DNA of 64,000 nucleotides from Leptospira fainei serovar Hurstbridge str. BUT 6 (GCF_000306235.2 NZ_AKWZ02000010.1:1054001-1118000), one strand, 5' to 3'; numbered from the stretch's first letter, positions 18,965-29,235 are shown. Notes: generated from the sequence alone by a model not told the origin. Translations and numbers: made by a program.

Positions 18965-20437
18965 TTATTTATCCAATTTAGGAACTTTTGCAGGATCCAC
19001 ATCAGTGCCTAAGAATTCGTTCTTAAATGATGTTTCCCATTCCGCATCTTCCGAAACGACATCTTTGGCCATTTCTTCCAAGGAGGAAAGAGCGGAGTTT
19101 GAGGTTCCGGATTTTACCGGCAAAGTATCTTCTTTATTCTTAGACTGAATTGATTCAGCGGTTTTCATATCGGATTTAAGGATTGCGCTTTGGGAATCAC
19201 GGGAGAATTCTTCTTTTGCGTTTGTTTTGGATAGTCCGGAAAAGGAAGATTTCGCCGCATCCTGCTCCTGGATCATTAGGATTAAATGGTTAATCCTATC
19301 TACAAGACCCGATAGCGAGGGCCTATTTAAGTCTTCGACAAGTTTCTTTATTTGAATTTCAGTGAAGATCTTGATCTCGAACGAATTTCTAAGCTTGATA
19401 GTTTTGATTCTCTCGAATAGATCGAAGAGACGAAAAGATAGATGATTTAATAAGATAGGGTCGGTCGTTTCAAATTCCTTACGCATCCGTAGGAGATCCT
19501 CACGAGGATAATTTACGGATTCGGAATCTGCGACTGATTCCTTTAAAAGGCAGAGAGTATGACTGAATTCTATTGTGTCCCACAGGAATTTGTAGATGTC
19601 CTGTCCTTCCTGGTATAGAGTTTCAATAATTTCTAAAGCTTTTGAATGACTTTCCGGGGCCACTAAACTTTTTACAAAATTAGAGAGAAAGTCGATTCCA
19701 TGATAGCCGATCATCTTTCGAATTTCGGTACCTATAATTTTGTTATCCGTAAATACTATTGCCTGCTCCATAAAGGAAAGCATATCCCTCACGGATCCGT
19801 CTCCTTTTTTTGCGACCCAAAATAAACCTTCGGTATCATACTGAGTTTTTTCCTCACGGCATAGGTTCTCGGCATAATCCTGCAAAACCGAAAGAGGAAC
19901 TTTTTTAAAAACGAAATCCTGGCATCTTGATAATATCGTTTCGGGAATTTTTTGATATTCCGTGGTTGCTAGCACAAAGACAACATGCGACGGAGGTTCT
20001 TCTAAAGTTTTGAGAAGGGCATTGAAAGATTGGTCCGTGAGCATATGGACCTCATCTATGATATAAACTTTGTATTTACCGCCCATCGGGGTGAATTTCA
20101 CGTTGTCCCGTAATTCGCGGATATTTTCTATTCCTCGATTACTGGCCGCGTCTATTTCTAAGACATCGCCGGAAATTCCCTTAGTGATTTCGATACAGGA
20201 ACTGCATTGGTTGCAAGGTTCGTTATCGACGGGATTTTTGCAATTGAGCCGTTTTGCAAAGATTCTTGCGATAGTTGTCTTACCGACTCCGCGCGGTCCG
20301 AAAAAAATATATGCATGTCCGATCTTGCCTGATTTTACCGCATTTTGTAAGGCACCGATCGCCAGATTTTGATGAATTACATCCTGAAATCGTTGGGGTC
20401 GATACTTTCTTGAAAGGACTTCGTGATTTCCGGCCAT
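18965..20437 (-). CDS. dnaX: DNA polymerase III subunit gamma/tau
   Basis: This is the clamp-loader AAA+ ATPase. It opens with [16 protein letters not shown], then Walker [17 protein letters not shown], the zinc module CNQCSSC, Walker [11 protein letters not shown], sensor 1 [18 protein letters not shown] and a C-terminal domain. At 490 aa it lacks the long tau-specific tail of E. coli, so it is probably a single-form gamma-like protein. No convincing A-rich frameshift site was seen. The polar tail (about 390-480) is low complexity. It is 13 bases upstream of ybaB. Confidence 0.96.
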   Translation of the reverse strand: MAGNHEVLSRKYRPQRFQDVIHQNLAIGALQNAVKSGKIGHAYIFFGPRGVGKTTIARIFAKRLNCKNPVDNEPCNQCSSCIEITKGISGDVLEIDAASNRGIENIRELRDNVKFTPMGGKYKVYIIDEVHMLTDQSFNALLKTLEEPPSHVVFVLATTEYQKIPETILSRCQDFVFKKVPLSVLQDYAENLCREEKTQYDTEGLFWVAKKGDGSVRDMLSFMEQAIVFTDNKIIGTEIRKMIGYHGIDFLSNFVKSLVAPESHSKALEIIETLYQEGQDIYKFLWDTIEFSHTLCLLKESVADSESVNYPREDLLRMRKEFETTDPILLNHLSFRLFDLFERIKTIKLRNSFEIKIFTEIQIKKLVEDLNRPSLSGLVDRINHLILMIQEQDAAKSSFSGLSKTNAKEEFSRDSQSAILKSDMKTAESIQSKNKEDTLPVKSGTSNSALSSLEEMAKDVVSEDAEWETSFKNEFLGTDVDPAKVPKLDK

Positions 20438-20498
20438 AGGTGAACCATTTTACCAAATACTTTGGACAGATAAAGGAGGAAAAGCGGAAAAGGCGGAA

Positions 20499-20957
20499 CT
20501 AATTTCGTTTATCGCGGAAGAATTCTTGAAAGGACAATCTTGTTTCCGCCGTTCGAATCAGTAAAAGATCCGGAAAAAAATTTCGACTATAGATTGTTTC
20601 AAGACTCAAAGAGGAAATACCTTCTCCCTGTCTGGCCGGTAAGAGATATGCAACCTTCGGTATCCGGGACAAAAGGATCGTTCCCGCGCACATTAGACAG
20701 GGTTCGAGAGTAGTAATCAGTAGACAATCGGTTAAATACCGATCTTTTAATACTTCCTTTGCCTTACCGATTGCGATAATTTCGCTATGCCGGGAAGAAT
20801 CTTGAGAGACTTCTACCAAATTTGACGCTTCGCAAACAAATTCACCGCTTTTATAAATTCTTGTGAAACTAGGAATTTCTTCTCTATTTTCAGGACGCAA
20901 GGCGTGAAATCGTTCTAGAAATTCCGGTAGATATGGCAAAATTTCGTTCTGATCCAT
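20499..20957 (-). CDS. tadA: TadA-like tRNA adenosine-34 deaminase (cytidine/deoxycytidylate deaminase fold)
   Basis: This is a 152-aa zinc-dependent deaminase. Zinc and catalytic motifs are HSE (in [13 protein letters not shown]) and the PCxxC motif ([18 protein letters not shown]). The family normally has HAE; Ser for Ala is a mild change. The C-terminal [11 protein letters not shown] matches TadA tails. It probably converts A34 to inosine in tRNA-Arg(ACG). It is first gene of the operon with dnaX 61 bases downstream. A free-base or nucleoside deaminase is less likely but possible. Confidence 0.83.
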   Translation of the reverse strand: MDQNEILPYLPEFLERFHALRPENREEIPSFTRIYKSGEFVCEASNLVEVSQDSSRHSEIIAIGKAKEVLKDRYLTDCLLITTLEPCLMCAGTILLSRIPKVAYLLPARQGEGISSLSLETIYSRNFFPDLLLIRTAETRLSFQEFFRDKRN

Positions 20958-21029
20958 TTACTATCTTTGTTTCCCGTACCAATGAAATTCTACTTGCTAA
21001 GCTCAGAGGTAAATGGTTTTTTTTAGCGC

Positions 21030-22637
21030 ATGATTCTTTCGGCCAAACTTCTTCGACCGGCCGGTTCTTCTTCTAAGCCGAATTCCTTACTCATAAGATT
21101 AAATTCGCCTCCCGGAGGAACGAACCTACAGAGACGTCCTTTAGTTTTAGGTTTAGCGTTGGACAGGAGTTGGTCCATGAAAGGGGATAAGTTAGAAGCC
21201 GTTATCCAGGCCTCCTCCTCTCTCGTAAATTGGCTGACGAGGAGAGATTATCTAACCGCCGTCGCCTATGCGGAAGATATTCAAGTCATTCAACCGATCG
21301 TTCCTCTTGCGGAAAAAAATTCCGTGATCCATAGACTTGGCACTATTCAAGTAGGCACTTCGACGAATTTAAGCGGCGGGTGGCTTCATGTTTTACGATC
21401 CCTCGAATTATTTCCCGAAACCGATGTGTACAAAAGAGCCATCCTCCTGACGGACGGAAATCCTACGCTTGGAATAAAGGACCCGCTTCAACTAATCGAT
21501 ATCGCCGCTAATGCGTATAAAAAAGGAATTACGACGACGGTTATCGGTTTCGGAAACGATTTCAATGAAATCCTTTTAAAGGAAATCGCAGAAGCCGGAG
21601 GCGGAAATTTTTATTTCATCGAAACACCGGAAGAAACCGGAGATATTTTCTTTCGCGAGTTCGGAGATATCGGCTCCTTATATGCGCAATCGATCGAAGC
21701 AAAGGTTCACTTCCCGAAAGGCGTAGATTTTCTAGACGTAGTGTCCGAGGTCGCTTATTATACGGAACCGGATCCGGAGGAATCAGGCAGAGCTAAAACT
21801 CTCGTGTTGGAAGTCGGGGATATGCGAGCCGATGACGTAAAAAGCATCGTAATCCATTTTAGACCTAGCGGAAAAGGTCAACCGGAATCGATCAATGTCG
21901 AAGCAAGTTTCTACGATTTATCGGACGGAATGAAACTGGAACAAAAGCAGAACGAACTAGAATTAAATTGGCTTCCCAACGACGTGAAGGAAGACGCCGA
22001 CGTAATTGTAGAAACCTTAATCGCGCGCTCGGGGAAGGGCCTGAAGAAAGCCGGAGTTTTATTGAAGGAAGGCTATTCGGAAGAAGCGGTTAGTCTACTT
22101 AACGATTTATTAAAAGATATTAATGAAAAGGAGGAATTGGCGCCCGATGTTTTACAAAGCTTAGGGTTTAGAATTACCGCGCTGAAAGTTAGAATTTTGG
22201 AAAATTCTCCGACTGCCTCTAAGCATCTTGTGGCGTCAGCTTCCGAATTGAAATATGGCGGAGCCCTCGATTTTCCGATCGACGACGGTGTGGAATACCA
22301 CGACGAAATCTTTTCTTATAGAACTACCGAGGATATCGATCTTTATAAATGCCCGGATATTAAGAATGCAATTCAGGAAAAAATGAAAGAAGGCTTTCGG
22401 TATGTGGTCTTCAATTTGGCCCGATCTTCGTACATCGATTCTTCGGCTATCGGTATGTTGATCCAAGTAGCGGGTTGGCTTCGTAAGAGAGGGGGCGAAC
22501 TTATCGTTTGTAATTTAAGAGACTCCGTCAAAAAAGTCTTTTCTATTACAAGATTGGAATCGCATATCCGCTCCGTAGAAACCGAAGAGGACGCATTTTA
22601 TCTGCTCCAAACTTGGATCCAAGAAAAACGGATCTAG
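21030..22637 (+). CDS. VWA domain fused to a C-terminal STAS (anti-sigma-factor antagonist) domain
   Basis: This is a 535-aa cytosolic protein with no signal peptide. Residues 40-210 form a von Willebrand A domain with the MIDAS motif DRSWS, the threonine position in GTSTNLSGG, and LLTDGNPT. A middle beta/helical region follows, including a helical hairpin rich in Lys and Glu. Residues 425-535 are a STAS domain with [15 protein letters not shown], where Ser of DSS is the usual phosphorylation site of SpoIIAA-like antagonists. This suggests a partner-switching protein that couples a metal-ion adhesion domain to anti-sigma-factor control. The SpoIIE-type phosphatase at 51872-53797 is a possible partner (inference). 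Confidence 0.88.
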   Translation: MILSAKLLRPAGSSSKPNSLLIRLNSPPGGTNLQRRPLVLGLALDRSWSMKGDKLEAVIQASSSLVNWLTRRDYLTAVAYAEDIQVIQPIVPLAEKNSVIHRLGTIQVGTSTNLSGGWLHVLRSLELFPETDVYKRAILLTDGNPTLGIKDPLQLIDIAANAYKKGITTTVIGFGNDFNEILLKEIAEAGGGNFYFIETPEETGDIFFREFGDIGSLYAQSIEAKVHFPKGVDFLDVVSEVAYYTEPDPEESGRAKTLVLEVGDMRADDVKSIVIHFRPSGKGQPESINVEASFYDLSDGMKLEQKQNELELNWLPNDVKEDADVIVETLIARSGKGLKKAGVLLKEGYSEEAVSLLNDLLKDINEKEELAPDVLQSLGFRITALKVRILENSPTASKHLVASASELKYGGALDFPIDDGVEYHDEIFSYRTTEDIDLYKCPDIKNAIQEKMKEGFRYVVFNLARSSYIDSSAIGMLIQVAGWLRKRGGELIVCNLRDSVKKVFSITRLESHIRSVETEEDAFYLLQTWIQEKRI

Positions 22638-22846
22638 TTTAAAAAGGTTTCGGCAGCGAGGATTGCATCCTTCACTTCGCCGTACAGACCGACCGGAATT
22701 GCAATGCCTTTCTGAGTCGGTTTGTATTCGCCTTCGCTGTCAGTGTACCAAACACGCAAATTCAAATATTTATTACCCTTGAACTCGGAGATTTCCACAC
22801 GTATGATTTCTCCTTTGCCTTTGTCTATATCTCTAATTACGCTCAT
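22634..22846 (-). CDS. PC4/YdbC-like single-stranded nucleic-acid-binding protein
   Basis: This is a 70-aa protein matching the transcriptional coactivator p15 (PC4) fold: [23 protein letters not shown], then [17 protein letters not shown]. Bacterial members bind single-stranded DNA as dimers. It converges on and overlaps the end of the VWA-STAS gene by four bases. It is separated from FNR by an independent terminator. Confidence 0.85.
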   Translation of the reverse strand: MSVIRDIDKGKGEIIRVEISEFKGNKYLNLRVWYTDSEGEYKPTQKGIAIPVGLYGEVKDAILAAETFLN

Positions 22847-22911
22847 CTAAAAATCTCCCAGGTCGCTCCGAAAATATCGGATCCTATTTTGGATTTCCAG
22901 TAGTTTTCCAT

Positions 22912-22941
22912 AAAAAAAGGGCTCAAAATAATGAGCCCTTT
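22912..22941 (-). terminator. Rho-independent terminator of the FNR gene
   Basis: A perfect 10-bp stem (AAAGGGCTCA / TGAGCCCTTT) has a 6-base loop. Read leftward it ends in a run of U's (A-run 22912-22918). It lies 28 bases after the FNR stop codon. Confidence 0.9.
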
Positions 22942-22968
22942 CCCGTTGAAAAGACTTATGATTCCGAA

Positions 22969-23901
22969 TCAATAAGTTTCCACAAACAGTTGGTGGGAAT
23001 GCTCTAGATGATGCTTATAATCTTCATAAGCGGATCCGTCGCCGGCGATTTTTTGAATTTCTTCGATGACGCCTTTTTCCATACCTTTCGGGCCGCCACA
23101 AATATAAAATCTACCGCCACCGGATAAAATCTTTTTCACTTCGGCTTCGAGTTGACGAACTCTGTGCGAGATATACATTCTTCCACCGTCGAACGGATTA
23201 TTCTCTTCACGAGAAATCGCAGTGACTAATTTGAAGTGTTTGTATTTCGCTTCGAGAGCTTTCAGGTAATCGAGCATCACGAGTTCGTCGGAGTAAGGAG
23301 CTCCGTAAACGAGAGTAATATTTCCCGTAAACTGTATCAATTTATGCTCTAACAATTCCTCGGACATCCCGATGAACGGCGCCAATCCGGTGCCGGTTGC
23401 TAGGAACATTATATCGCCCGAAAAATCGACAGTAGGAAGTAAAAATTTCTTACCTGATGGCCCGGTCATGATGACCTCATCGCCTTCTTTCAAGTCGCAG
23501 ACATAATTGGAGCAAACACCCTTGAATTGCAAATTTCCTTCCGCATCATAGACATTATCCCGCTTGATGATGAATTCTATGTTGTCTTCTTTCAACCCGA
23601 AGGAATAGCTAGGCGAAGCGATCGAATATAAACGTACCGTATAAGCGGCGTCGGCAAGGCCTTTCGCTTTTTTTTCCGGATCTTCTCCGGGGGGAATAAT
23701 TCCCGCGGATTGTCCGATAACATACGGATACAGGTTATGATCAATGGCAATAGTGATGCGATGAATCTGCGATTCACCTTCTTTTTTCGGACGCTTTCCT
23801 TTTCCAGGTTCCGGCGTCATACGTACGTTGCTTATGACTCGGGCTTTATAAGGATTGGATTTTTTAAAAATGTTGATTTGCGGTTCTCTAACGGGCTTCA
23901 T
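22969..23901 (-). CDS. Ferredoxin-NADP(+) reductase, plastidic type
   Basis: This is a 310-aa FAD flavoenzyme that transfers electrons between ferredoxin/flavodoxin and NADP(H). FAD site RLYSIASPS, diphosphate contact [21 protein letters not shown] site [23 protein letters not shown] and the C-terminal Tyr of VETY are characteristic of plastid-type FNRs. Such an enzyme is known from Leptospira. The N-terminal insertion [10 protein letters not shown] is basic and may contact the acidic partner. It is monocistronic with its own terminator. Confidence 0.95.
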   Translation of the reverse strand: MKPVREPQINIFKKSNPYKARVISNVRMTPEPGKGKRPKKEGESQIHRITIAIDHNLYPYVIGQSAGIIPPGEDPEKKAKGLADAAYTVRLYSIASPSYSFGLKEDNIEFIIKRDNVYDAEGNLQFKGVCSNYVCDLKEGDEVIMTGPSGKKFLLPTVDFSGDIMFLATGTGLAPFIGMSEELLEHKLIQFTGNITLVYGAPYSDELVMLDYLKALEAKYKHFKLVTAISREENNPFDGGRMYISHRVRQLEAEVKKILSGGGRFYICGGPKGMEKGVIEEIQKIAGDGSAYEDYKHHLEHSHQLFVETY

Positions 23902-24164
23902 ACGCGGCGCAGGTTCCTGATTTCAATTTAAGGCTGAATACAGATTTTTTTCGAACGCCAATTCGTCAAACGGGATATTTAACTTCCTGCCTTACTCCAA
24001 AGCAACTCGGCAAATTATGTCCGATTTACATTGAAGAAGCCGATGAGTAATCTGAACAACATTCGCTATTACCCGAGTTTTTTTACGTATAATTTTCGGA
24101 TAGTAAGCAATTCCCAAATAATATACGTTGGTGTTTCAGATTATATAGGTAAAAGAGGAATTTC

Positions 24165-25217
24165 ATGGCTCGATATACTTTGGAAGAACTTTCCGTAAAG
24201 ATATCCGGATCAAAAATTGCGAATTGTAAAGAACCAGCCAAAATCATAGTGGATTCGGTTTCTCCGATTTCCCCGGGAGCCCCATCAAGTATTAGTTTTT
24301 TAGCAAATAAGAAAATACTTTCGGACGCGAAAAAGACTTTATCCAGCGCCGTACTTACTACCGAAGAATTTTCCAAAGAATTAGAAGTACCTTGTTTAGT
24401 CGTTTCTAAACCGGATTTGATTTTAGCGCAAGTCTTGGATTTGGTTTATCCTCCTCATTCATACGGATCTAAAATCGAATCGACGGCATTCGTTCACCCG
24501 TCCGCTAAGATCGGAAAGAATTGCTATATCGGTCATCAAGTCTCCGTTGGAGAACAGAGTGAAATCGGTGATAATACGATTCTTGAAGACGGTGCAAGAA
24601 TTGGACGGAATGTCAGAATCGGAGAGGGTTCGCATGTCGGCCCGAATTGCGTTATTTATCATGGTGTCATCATTGGAAAAAGATTCCGTTCTCACGGAAA
24701 CAGTACGATCGGCGGTGACGGCTTTCGATTCGTTTTCGCCGACGGTAAGCATAATAAGATTCCACAAGTAGGAACCGTTCGCGTAGGAGACGATGTGGAA
24801 ATGGGATCCAACTCCGCAATTGATCGAGGCGGATTGGAAGATACGATTATCGGAGACGGATGTAAGTTTGATAATCTGGTTCATATCGGCCATAATTGCG
24901 TATTCGGTAAGAACGTAGTAATCGCCGGCTGGACTGGCGTTGCAGGTTCTACCGTTGTAGAGGATAACGTCACGATCGGCGGCGGATGTGGATTAGCTGA
25001 TCATATTCGGATTCCAAGCGGAACTATAATCGGCGGCGGCACTTCTGTGAGAAATACTCCGCCCAAAGCGGATATTTATGTTGGTTGGGATTACGGCTTA
25101 ACTTTTCCTGAATTTCAAAAACTCCGCGTCAATATTCGGAACGTAGTAAATTTCCAAAAATGGGCTCGCAGAATTAAAGCGATCGAACAAAAATTAGGTA
25201 TAGAGATTACCGAATAA
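24165..25217 (+). CDS. lpxD: LpxD, UDP-3-O-(3-hydroxyacyl)glucosamine N-acyltransferase
   Basis: This enzyme of lipid A synthesis adds the second hydroxyacyl chain from acyl-ACP, in the cytosol at the inner membrane. It has an N-terminal uridine-binding domain (SISFLANKK), then a left-handed beta helix of hexapeptide repeats ([28 protein letters not shown]), the catalytic histidine motif [14 protein letters not shown], and a C-terminal helical tail. It is 350 aa. AGAGGAAT precedes the ATG. The gene stands alone with 263 bases of unassigned upstream DNA. Leptospires may carry more than one lpxD paralogue, so the exact role is unproven. Confidence 0.95.
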   Translation: MARYTLEELSVKISGSKIANCKEPAKIIVDSVSPISPGAPSSISFLANKKILSDAKKTLSSAVLTTEEFSKELEVPCLVVSKPDLILAQVLDLVYPPHSYGSKIESTAFVHPSAKIGKNCYIGHQVSVGEQSEIGDNTILEDGARIGRNVRIGEGSHVGPNCVIYHGVIIGKRFRSHGNSTIGGDGFRFVFADGKHNKIPQVGTVRVGDDVEMGSNSAIDRGGLEDTIIGDGCKFDNLVHIGHNCVFGKNVVIAGWTGVAGSTVVEDNVTIGGGCGLADHIRIPSGTIIGGGTSVRNTPPKADIYVGWDYGLTFPEFQKLRVNIRNVVNFQKWARRIKAIEQKLGIEITE

Positions 25218-25235
25218 TCGATCTTTACTTCATAA

Positions 25236-25277
25236 AAACGGCCATAGATTCGTTATAGATGAAACTATGCGCCGTTT
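25236..25277. other. Stable hairpin after lpxD
   Basis: The arms AAACGGCCATAG and CTATGCGCCGTTT pair with one bulged C around a 17-base loop. There is no downstream T-run on the + strand, so it is a weak candidate terminator or an mRNA 3'-end structure. Confidence 0.45.
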
Positions 25278-25360
25278 GCCCCTAAATCTTTTCGAATGCT
25301 TGACAATTCATAAGATAGGAACAAATCTTCCCCTTATCCCTTTTTCACACGGAGGCCCCC

Positions 25361-25540
25361 GTGAACATCCGACCGATCGACGAGATCCAGGCTTTAACGC
25401 CGGAATCTATTGCGTCCAGGCCGGACTTTCCTGATAAGCAAAAAATAGGGAAGTTGTTGGATCGATGTGCTAGTCGATTGTTAGAGCAGAGATCTGAAAA
25501 GGTCGTATCTCTGATGGAAAGACGAACCTATATAGATTGA
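25361..25540 (+). CDS. Small hypothetical protein, 59 aa, GTG start
   Basis: A strong GGAGG site six bases before the GTG opens a 59-codon frame. It begins NIRPIDEIQALTPESIASR and ends SLMERRTYID. The protein is soluble, charged and mostly helical by appearance, with no cysteine pair or membrane segment. A candidate TTGACA element lies at 25300, but without a good -10 box. The protein family is not recognised. The ribosome site is unusually good, which argues that it is a real gene. Confidence 0.6.
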   Translation: MNIRPIDEIQALTPESIASRPDFPDKQKIGKLLDRCASRLLEQRSEKVVSLMERRTYID

Positions 25541-25565
25541 ATTTTAATCCTCGCATTCTCCGATG

Positions 25566-26747
25566 CTAAACGCGGGTTTTTGGTCGGAGAATGACGAGAG
25601 ATAGTAAAGAAAGAATTCCGGCGCCTGACATGACCAGAGTCATAGGTAATGCGGTTCCGTCATGAAGAAGACTCACGCTAGCAGTTGCAACGACAGCCGA
25701 AACCATTTGCATAGCTCCCATTAGCGCTGAGGCAGAACCTGCATTTCTACTGAACGGGGCCATTGCTAAGGCGGATGCATTTGGTACTATGAAACCGAAT
25801 CCGCTAACTAACAGGAAGATAAGGCCGATCATAGAAATCATTCCCCAATGATAGGTCGCAGAAAGAACTAATAGAATTCCGATAGGAACATAGAAGATGG
25901 AAATCGCATTTACGATAGATTCCGCTTCGAATTTCCGCAAAAGTAAACGGTTAAGTTGGCTTGATAGGATTAATCCTGCGGCGTTCGAACCGAAAAACCA
26001 ACCGTATTCGGATTCGCTTAATCCGAATATTCCCATGAATACGAACGGAGAACCTGCGATGTACGCGAACATCACTGCCGCAGACAGACCGGATGCGGTC
26101 ACATATGCGTTGAAGCGGGGAACACTTAATACTTCATAATATTCTTTTAATATTCCACCTAGTGTTAAAGAGACGGACGAATCCTTTTTACCGGTTTCCG
26201 GTAAATAAAGCCAGGCTCCGATGGAGAGAATGATACTGATGACCGTTAAGACGACGAAAATGGCGCGCCAATTAGTGTAGGTTAAGAGAAGCCCTCCCAC
26301 AGTCGGGGCGACAATCGGAGCAATACCCATAACTAAGATGATTTGAGAGAATACTTTTGCTCCTTCGTGGGGAGAAAATACGTCTCGGACAACCGCCCTT
26401 GGAACTACCATCCCGGCACATGCTCCTAAAGATTGAAGGAACCGGAAGAAAACCAAACTCCAGACCGAAACAGAAAGGGCGCATCCGATCGAACTCACGG
26501 TATAAATAATCAAACCGGTCATCATAGGAGTTCGTCTTCCGAACTTATCTAGGAGCGGACCATAAACCAATTGTCCGAATGAAATTCCGAAAAAGAAACT
26601 AGTTAAGGTAAGTTGAACATTCGAAATTGGGGTACCGAAGTCCCTGGAAATGGACTGAAGTCCAGGTAAGTACATATCAATTGAAAATGGACCTATTGCA
26701 GTTAAGGCGCCGAGTAAAAGTATGAGAACGCGGTCGGATTTAGGCAC
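25566..26747 (-). CDS. Bcr/CflA-family MFS multidrug efflux transporter
   Basis: This is a 393-aa inner-membrane protein with 12 predicted transmembrane helices. The MFS signature between TM2 and TM3 is LVYGPLLDKFGRRTPMM. The N-terminal GALTAIGPFSIDMYLPGLQ and VVPRAVVRDVF in TM4-5 are typical of the Bcr/CflA drug:H+ antiporter group. It is the last gene of a probable leftward unit cupin - acyl-CoA ligase - MFS, which begins beside two TetR-type operators. Substrate unknown. Confidence 0.9.
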   Translation of the reverse strand: MPKSDRVLILLLGALTAIGPFSIDMYLPGLQSISRDFGTPISNVQLTLTSFFFGISFGQLVYGPLLDKFGRRTPMMTGLIIYTVSSIGCALSVSVWSLVFFRFLQSLGACAGMVVPRAVVRDVFSPHEGAKVFSQIILVMGIAPIVAPTVGGLLLTYTNWRAIFVVLTVISIILSIGAWLYLPETGKKDSSVSLTLGGILKEYYEVLSVPRFNAYVTASGLSAAVMFAYIAGSPFVFMGIFGLSESEYGWFFGSNAAGLILSSQLNRLLLRKFEAESIVNAISIFYVPIGILLVLSATYHWGMISMIGLIFLLVSGFGFIVPNASALAMAPFSRNAGSASALMGAMQMVSAVVATASVSLLHDGTALPMTLVMSGAGILSLLSLVILRPKTRV

Positions 26748-26779
26748 GTATCTATGATGCGATACGTATGCTTTTCAGT

Positions 26780-28393
26780 CTATTCTTCTATCAACTTTCT
26801 CAGGTTTTTCTTGTCGAACTTTCCGACACTTGTTTTCGGAATAGCTGAGACGGTTCGAATATCTTCCAACTTAGGAAGTTGCCAGTGCGCGAAACTTTCC
26901 TTTAAGCGATCATGTATTCGTTTAGCATCGACTTGTTTTCCTTCCAAGGCAACAACGAAAATAACGGGAGCTTCTTCCCTGACAGGATCCTTCCTTCCGA
27001 TGACTGCCGCTTCTAAAACGTCCGGATCGGCCATAACAAGATTTTCCATGTCAACGCTGGAAATCCATTCTCCCCGTGTCTTGATTAGATCTTTCTTACG
27101 ATCCGTAATTTGCATGTATCCTAACTGATCGAGTACGACCACATCACCGGTTCTAAACCATCCGTCAGGCGTAAAGGATTCTTTCGAAACACCTTCCCGA
27201 TAGGAACCGGTAATCCAAGGTCCGCGCACGAGTAATTCTCCCGGAGTCTTTCCGTCTTTTGGAACTTCATTCCCATCGTCGTCCACTGCACGTATTTCCA
27301 CGCCAGTGACGGGAACACCTTGTTTTGCCCGATATGCATATCGCTTCTCATCGTCCCAATCCTTCATAAAGCTGCGAAGATGAGATACGGTTCCGATCGG
27401 AGAAGTTTCGGTCATCCCCCATGCATGGAGTATTGCTATCCCGAAATCTTTTTCAAATCCTTCGATCAAACCGCGAGGAGCGGCAGAGCCCCCGACTACC
27501 ATAGTGTGTATTTTCAAATTATATTTTGTTTTCTTTAAATGCTGATATAAAACGTTCCATACTGTAGGAACTCCTGCAGTGATTGTTATTTCCTCGGATT
27601 CGAGTAACTCGGCTAGGGCAGCTCCAAGCAGATGTTTGCCGGGGAAAACGAGCTTGCATCCGGTCATTACCGAAGCGAAGGGTATTCCCCATGAATTCAC
27701 ATGAAACATAGGAACTACGGGAAGAACAGCTTCACTTTCTTTAAGGCCGAGTCCGTCACCCATGCAAACTGCCATTGAGTGAAGGTACGTGGACCGATGA
27801 GAATAGACGACGCCTTTCGGATTTCCGGTAGTACCGGACGTATAACAAATTCCGGCAGCTTCTAACTCATCGATCGGTTCGAATCTTTCCAGTTCATCGC
27901 CGCTCGCTAAAAATCCTTCGTAAGAAATAGAGTTCGGCAGCTTTGCCGATTCCATATTTTCTTTGTCGTCAATGATGATGAATTTTTTTACGTTTCCGAT
28001 TTCTCCAAGATGCTTTTCCAAAATAGGAGTCAAAGATTTATCTACAAAAATGAATTTATCCTTCGCCTCATTGATAATATAAACCAATTGTTCCGGAAAT
28101 AATCGAACGTTGATAGTATGAAGAATTGCTCGAACGCATGGAATCGCGAAATATAATTCCAAATGCGAGGAATGATTCAGGCAAAAAGTAGCGATTGCCT
28201 CGCTTGGCTTTACTCCGGAGTTTCGTAAAGCATTCATTAACCGAATCGTACGTTTGTAGAATTCCCCATATGTGTAGCGTTCAACGGAGTTATCGTGCCA
28301 CTTTGTAACGATTTCCTTATGTGGATGAACATCTTTGGCGCGACGTAGAATCGAGGGTAGGACTAATGGATAGTCCATCATAGTAGATCGCAT
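26780..28393 (-). CDS. Fatty-acyl-CoA synthetase (AMP-binding ligase)
   Basis: This is a 537-aa ANL-superfamily enzyme that activates a carboxylic acid to an acyl-adenylate and then its CoA thioester. The ATP loop [20 protein letters not shown], the [14 protein letters not shown]5 motif, [17 protein letters not shown], and the C-terminal KTRGEWISS and [11 protein letters not shown] catalytic-lysine motif are all intact. It looks like a medium/long-chain fatty-acid ligase. GGAG lies upstream of the chosen ATG. It is 32 bases before the MFS gene and 90 after the cupin gene, so cotranscription is likely. Confidence 0.93.
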   Translation of the reverse strand: MRSTMMDYPLVLPSILRRAKDVHPHKEIVTKWHDNSVERYTYGEFYKRTIRLMNALRNSGVKPSEAIATFCLNHSSHLELYFAIPCVRAILHTINVRLFPEQLVYIINEAKDKFIFVDKSLTPILEKHLGEIGNVKKFIIIDDKENMESAKLPNSISYEGFLASGDELERFEPIDELEAAGICYTSGTTGNPKGVVYSHRSTYLHSMAVCMGDGLGLKESEAVLPVVPMFHVNSWGIPFASVMTGCKLVFPGKHLLGAALAELLESEEITITAGVPTVWNVLYQHLKKTKYNLKIHTMVVGGSAAPRGLIEGFEKDFGIAILHAWGMTETSPIGTVSHLRSFMKDWDDEKRYAYRAKQGVPVTGVEIRAVDDDGNEVPKDGKTPGELLVRGPWITGSYREGVSKESFTPDGWFRTGDVVVLDQLGYMQITDRKKDLIKTRGEWISSVDMENLVMADPDVLEAAVIGRKDPVREEAPVIFVVALEGKQVDAKRIHDRLKESFAHWQLPKLEDIRTVSAIPKTSVGKFDKKNLRKLIEE

Positions 28394-28483
28394 AAAAAAC
28401 TCCGCTTTAGCTATGGTTAAGGAAAAACGGAGGTATTTCTCCCCTCGAAAAAGGAGAGAGTCAAGGAGAATTCTAAAAATCTC

Positions 28484-28858
28484 TTAGCTGCAGGTAACCA
28501 CGACAAATTTTAAACTAGGTTCGTAAATTTCAAAGATAGAGTCGTGTCCTGCGGGAACGGTTAAGATATCTCCGGGTCGCATTTCGATTTGTTCACCGCT
28601 GTCCAGCAATATTGTCAAATGCCCGTGAATCAACTGAAAGGCTTCATCGTACTGAAATTTATAATGAAACTTAGATGGCTGTGCCGAAATGACCGAAACG
28701 TGCTGCAGATTCGTTCTCGCACCCTTTGTACGTAGCACTTTAATTTTTGCATCGGGATTTCCTTCGATTATCTCTGCGATCGGATATGGGACCGAATCGG
28801 ATAAATCCATTGCTTCCATAAAGACAATCGAATTGCCGGAATAAACTTTATTTTCCAT
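28484..28858 (-). CDS. Small cupin-domain protein
   Basis: This is a 124-aa single-domain cupin. The core runs FQLIHGHLTILLDSGEQIEMRPGDILTVPAGHDSIFEI. The metal-binding motif is partial: the second-motif PAGH histidine is present, but the first HxH pair is not obvious. Such proteins may be ligand-binding or dioxygenase-like. It is first in the leftward set with an acyl-CoA ligase and an efflux pump. Two strong palindromic operators lie 43-102 bases upstream of its start. Confidence 0.8.
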   Translation of the reverse strand: MENKVYSGNSIVFMEAMDLSDSVPYPIAEIIEGNPDAKIKVLRTKGARTNLQHVSVISAQPSKFHYKFQYDEAFQLIHGHLTILLDSGEQIEMRPGDILTVPAGHDSIFEIYEPSLKFVVVTCS

Positions 28859-28900
28859 CGCTTTTACTCCTATGTTTTCTTACGAGGCTAATTTTGGAAT

Positions 28901-28932
28901 TTCAAATATAGACCAACTGGTCTATATTTGAA
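28901..28932. promoter_or_regulatory. TetR-type operator 1 (32-bp perfect inverted repeat)
   Basis: The arm TTCAAATATAGACCA and its exact reverse complement are separated by AC. The core TAGACCAACTGGTCTA fits the TAGACCNNNNGGTCTA pattern typical of TetR-family regulators such as NemR. It lies upstream of the leftward cupin gene. The regulator gene was not found in the window. Confidence 0.75.
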
Positions 28933-28942
28933 TATTTTTAAT

Positions 28943-28960
28943 GTAGACCGTGTGGTCTAC
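28943..28960. promoter_or_regulatory. TetR-type operator 2
   Basis: GTAGACC and GGTCTAC are separated by GTGT, with the same TAGACC/GGTCTA core as operator 1. Its centre is 35 bases from that of operator 1. Confidence 0.7.
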
Positions 28961-29074
28961 TGATTTATATTCAAGTTTATGAAATTTTTGCAATATCCGG
29001 AAAGGCAGGATTTTTCGTGCTCTTGAAACGGTCGTTTTCAAATCGAGCGTTGGAGACTTACGAATTGATTCCTG

Positions 29075-29096
29075 GATTGGCCGAAGAAGGGAATCG
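29075..29096 (-). repeat. Partial repeat of the tRNA-Leu 3' end (att-like)
   Basis: GATTGGCCGAAGAAGGGAATCG nearly repeats GATTGCCGAAGAAGGGACTCG at 29258-29278, differing by one inserted G and one substitution. The latter is the last part of the tRNA-Leu gene (T-arm, acceptor strand and first downstream bases). The spacing is 183 bases. It may be a relic attachment site or a tRNA gene fragment. Confidence 0.6.
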
Positions 29097-29235
29097 CCTC
29101 TACGCAGTCAGCCATCGTGGCTAACTAAGCTCCGAGGCGTCTCGAGCTTGTCTCAGCACATCCTGTGCTTCGTCGAATTCCTTGACGCTCCCTATGGGTC
29201 GCTAGGAATTCTCTCAAGCTCTCGCTTCGAGTCCT
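29093..29235. repeat. Array of stem-loops between the tRNA-Leu fragment and tRNA-Leu
   Basis: Several inverted repeats lie one after another: CGCCTC...GAGGCG enclosing AGCCA-TCG-TGGCT, AGCACA-TCC-TGTGCT, GAATTCCT...AGGAATTC enclosing CCC-TAT-GGG, and an outer CGAGCTTG...CAAGCTCTCG pairing. There is no open frame. It could be a structured tRNA leader or trailer, or a small non-coding repeat element. The remaining DNA between the cupin gene and the tRNA holds only the two operators. Confidence 0.5.

Noticed and set aside
18965..20437. Programmed frameshift in dnaX producing a short gamma form
   Set aside because: No run of A's with a downstream stem and nearby out-of-frame stop was found. The 490-aa product is already gamma-like in length.
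20438..20498. SRP RNA gene between tadA and dnaX
   Set aside because: The gap is only 61 bases, too short for an SRP RNA, and no GNAR tetraloop hairpin is visible.
25300..25330. Promoter TTGACA upstream of the small GTG gene
   Set aside because: There is a perfect -35 hexamer, but no good -10 box at 16-18 bases spacing. It is noted in the gene entry only.
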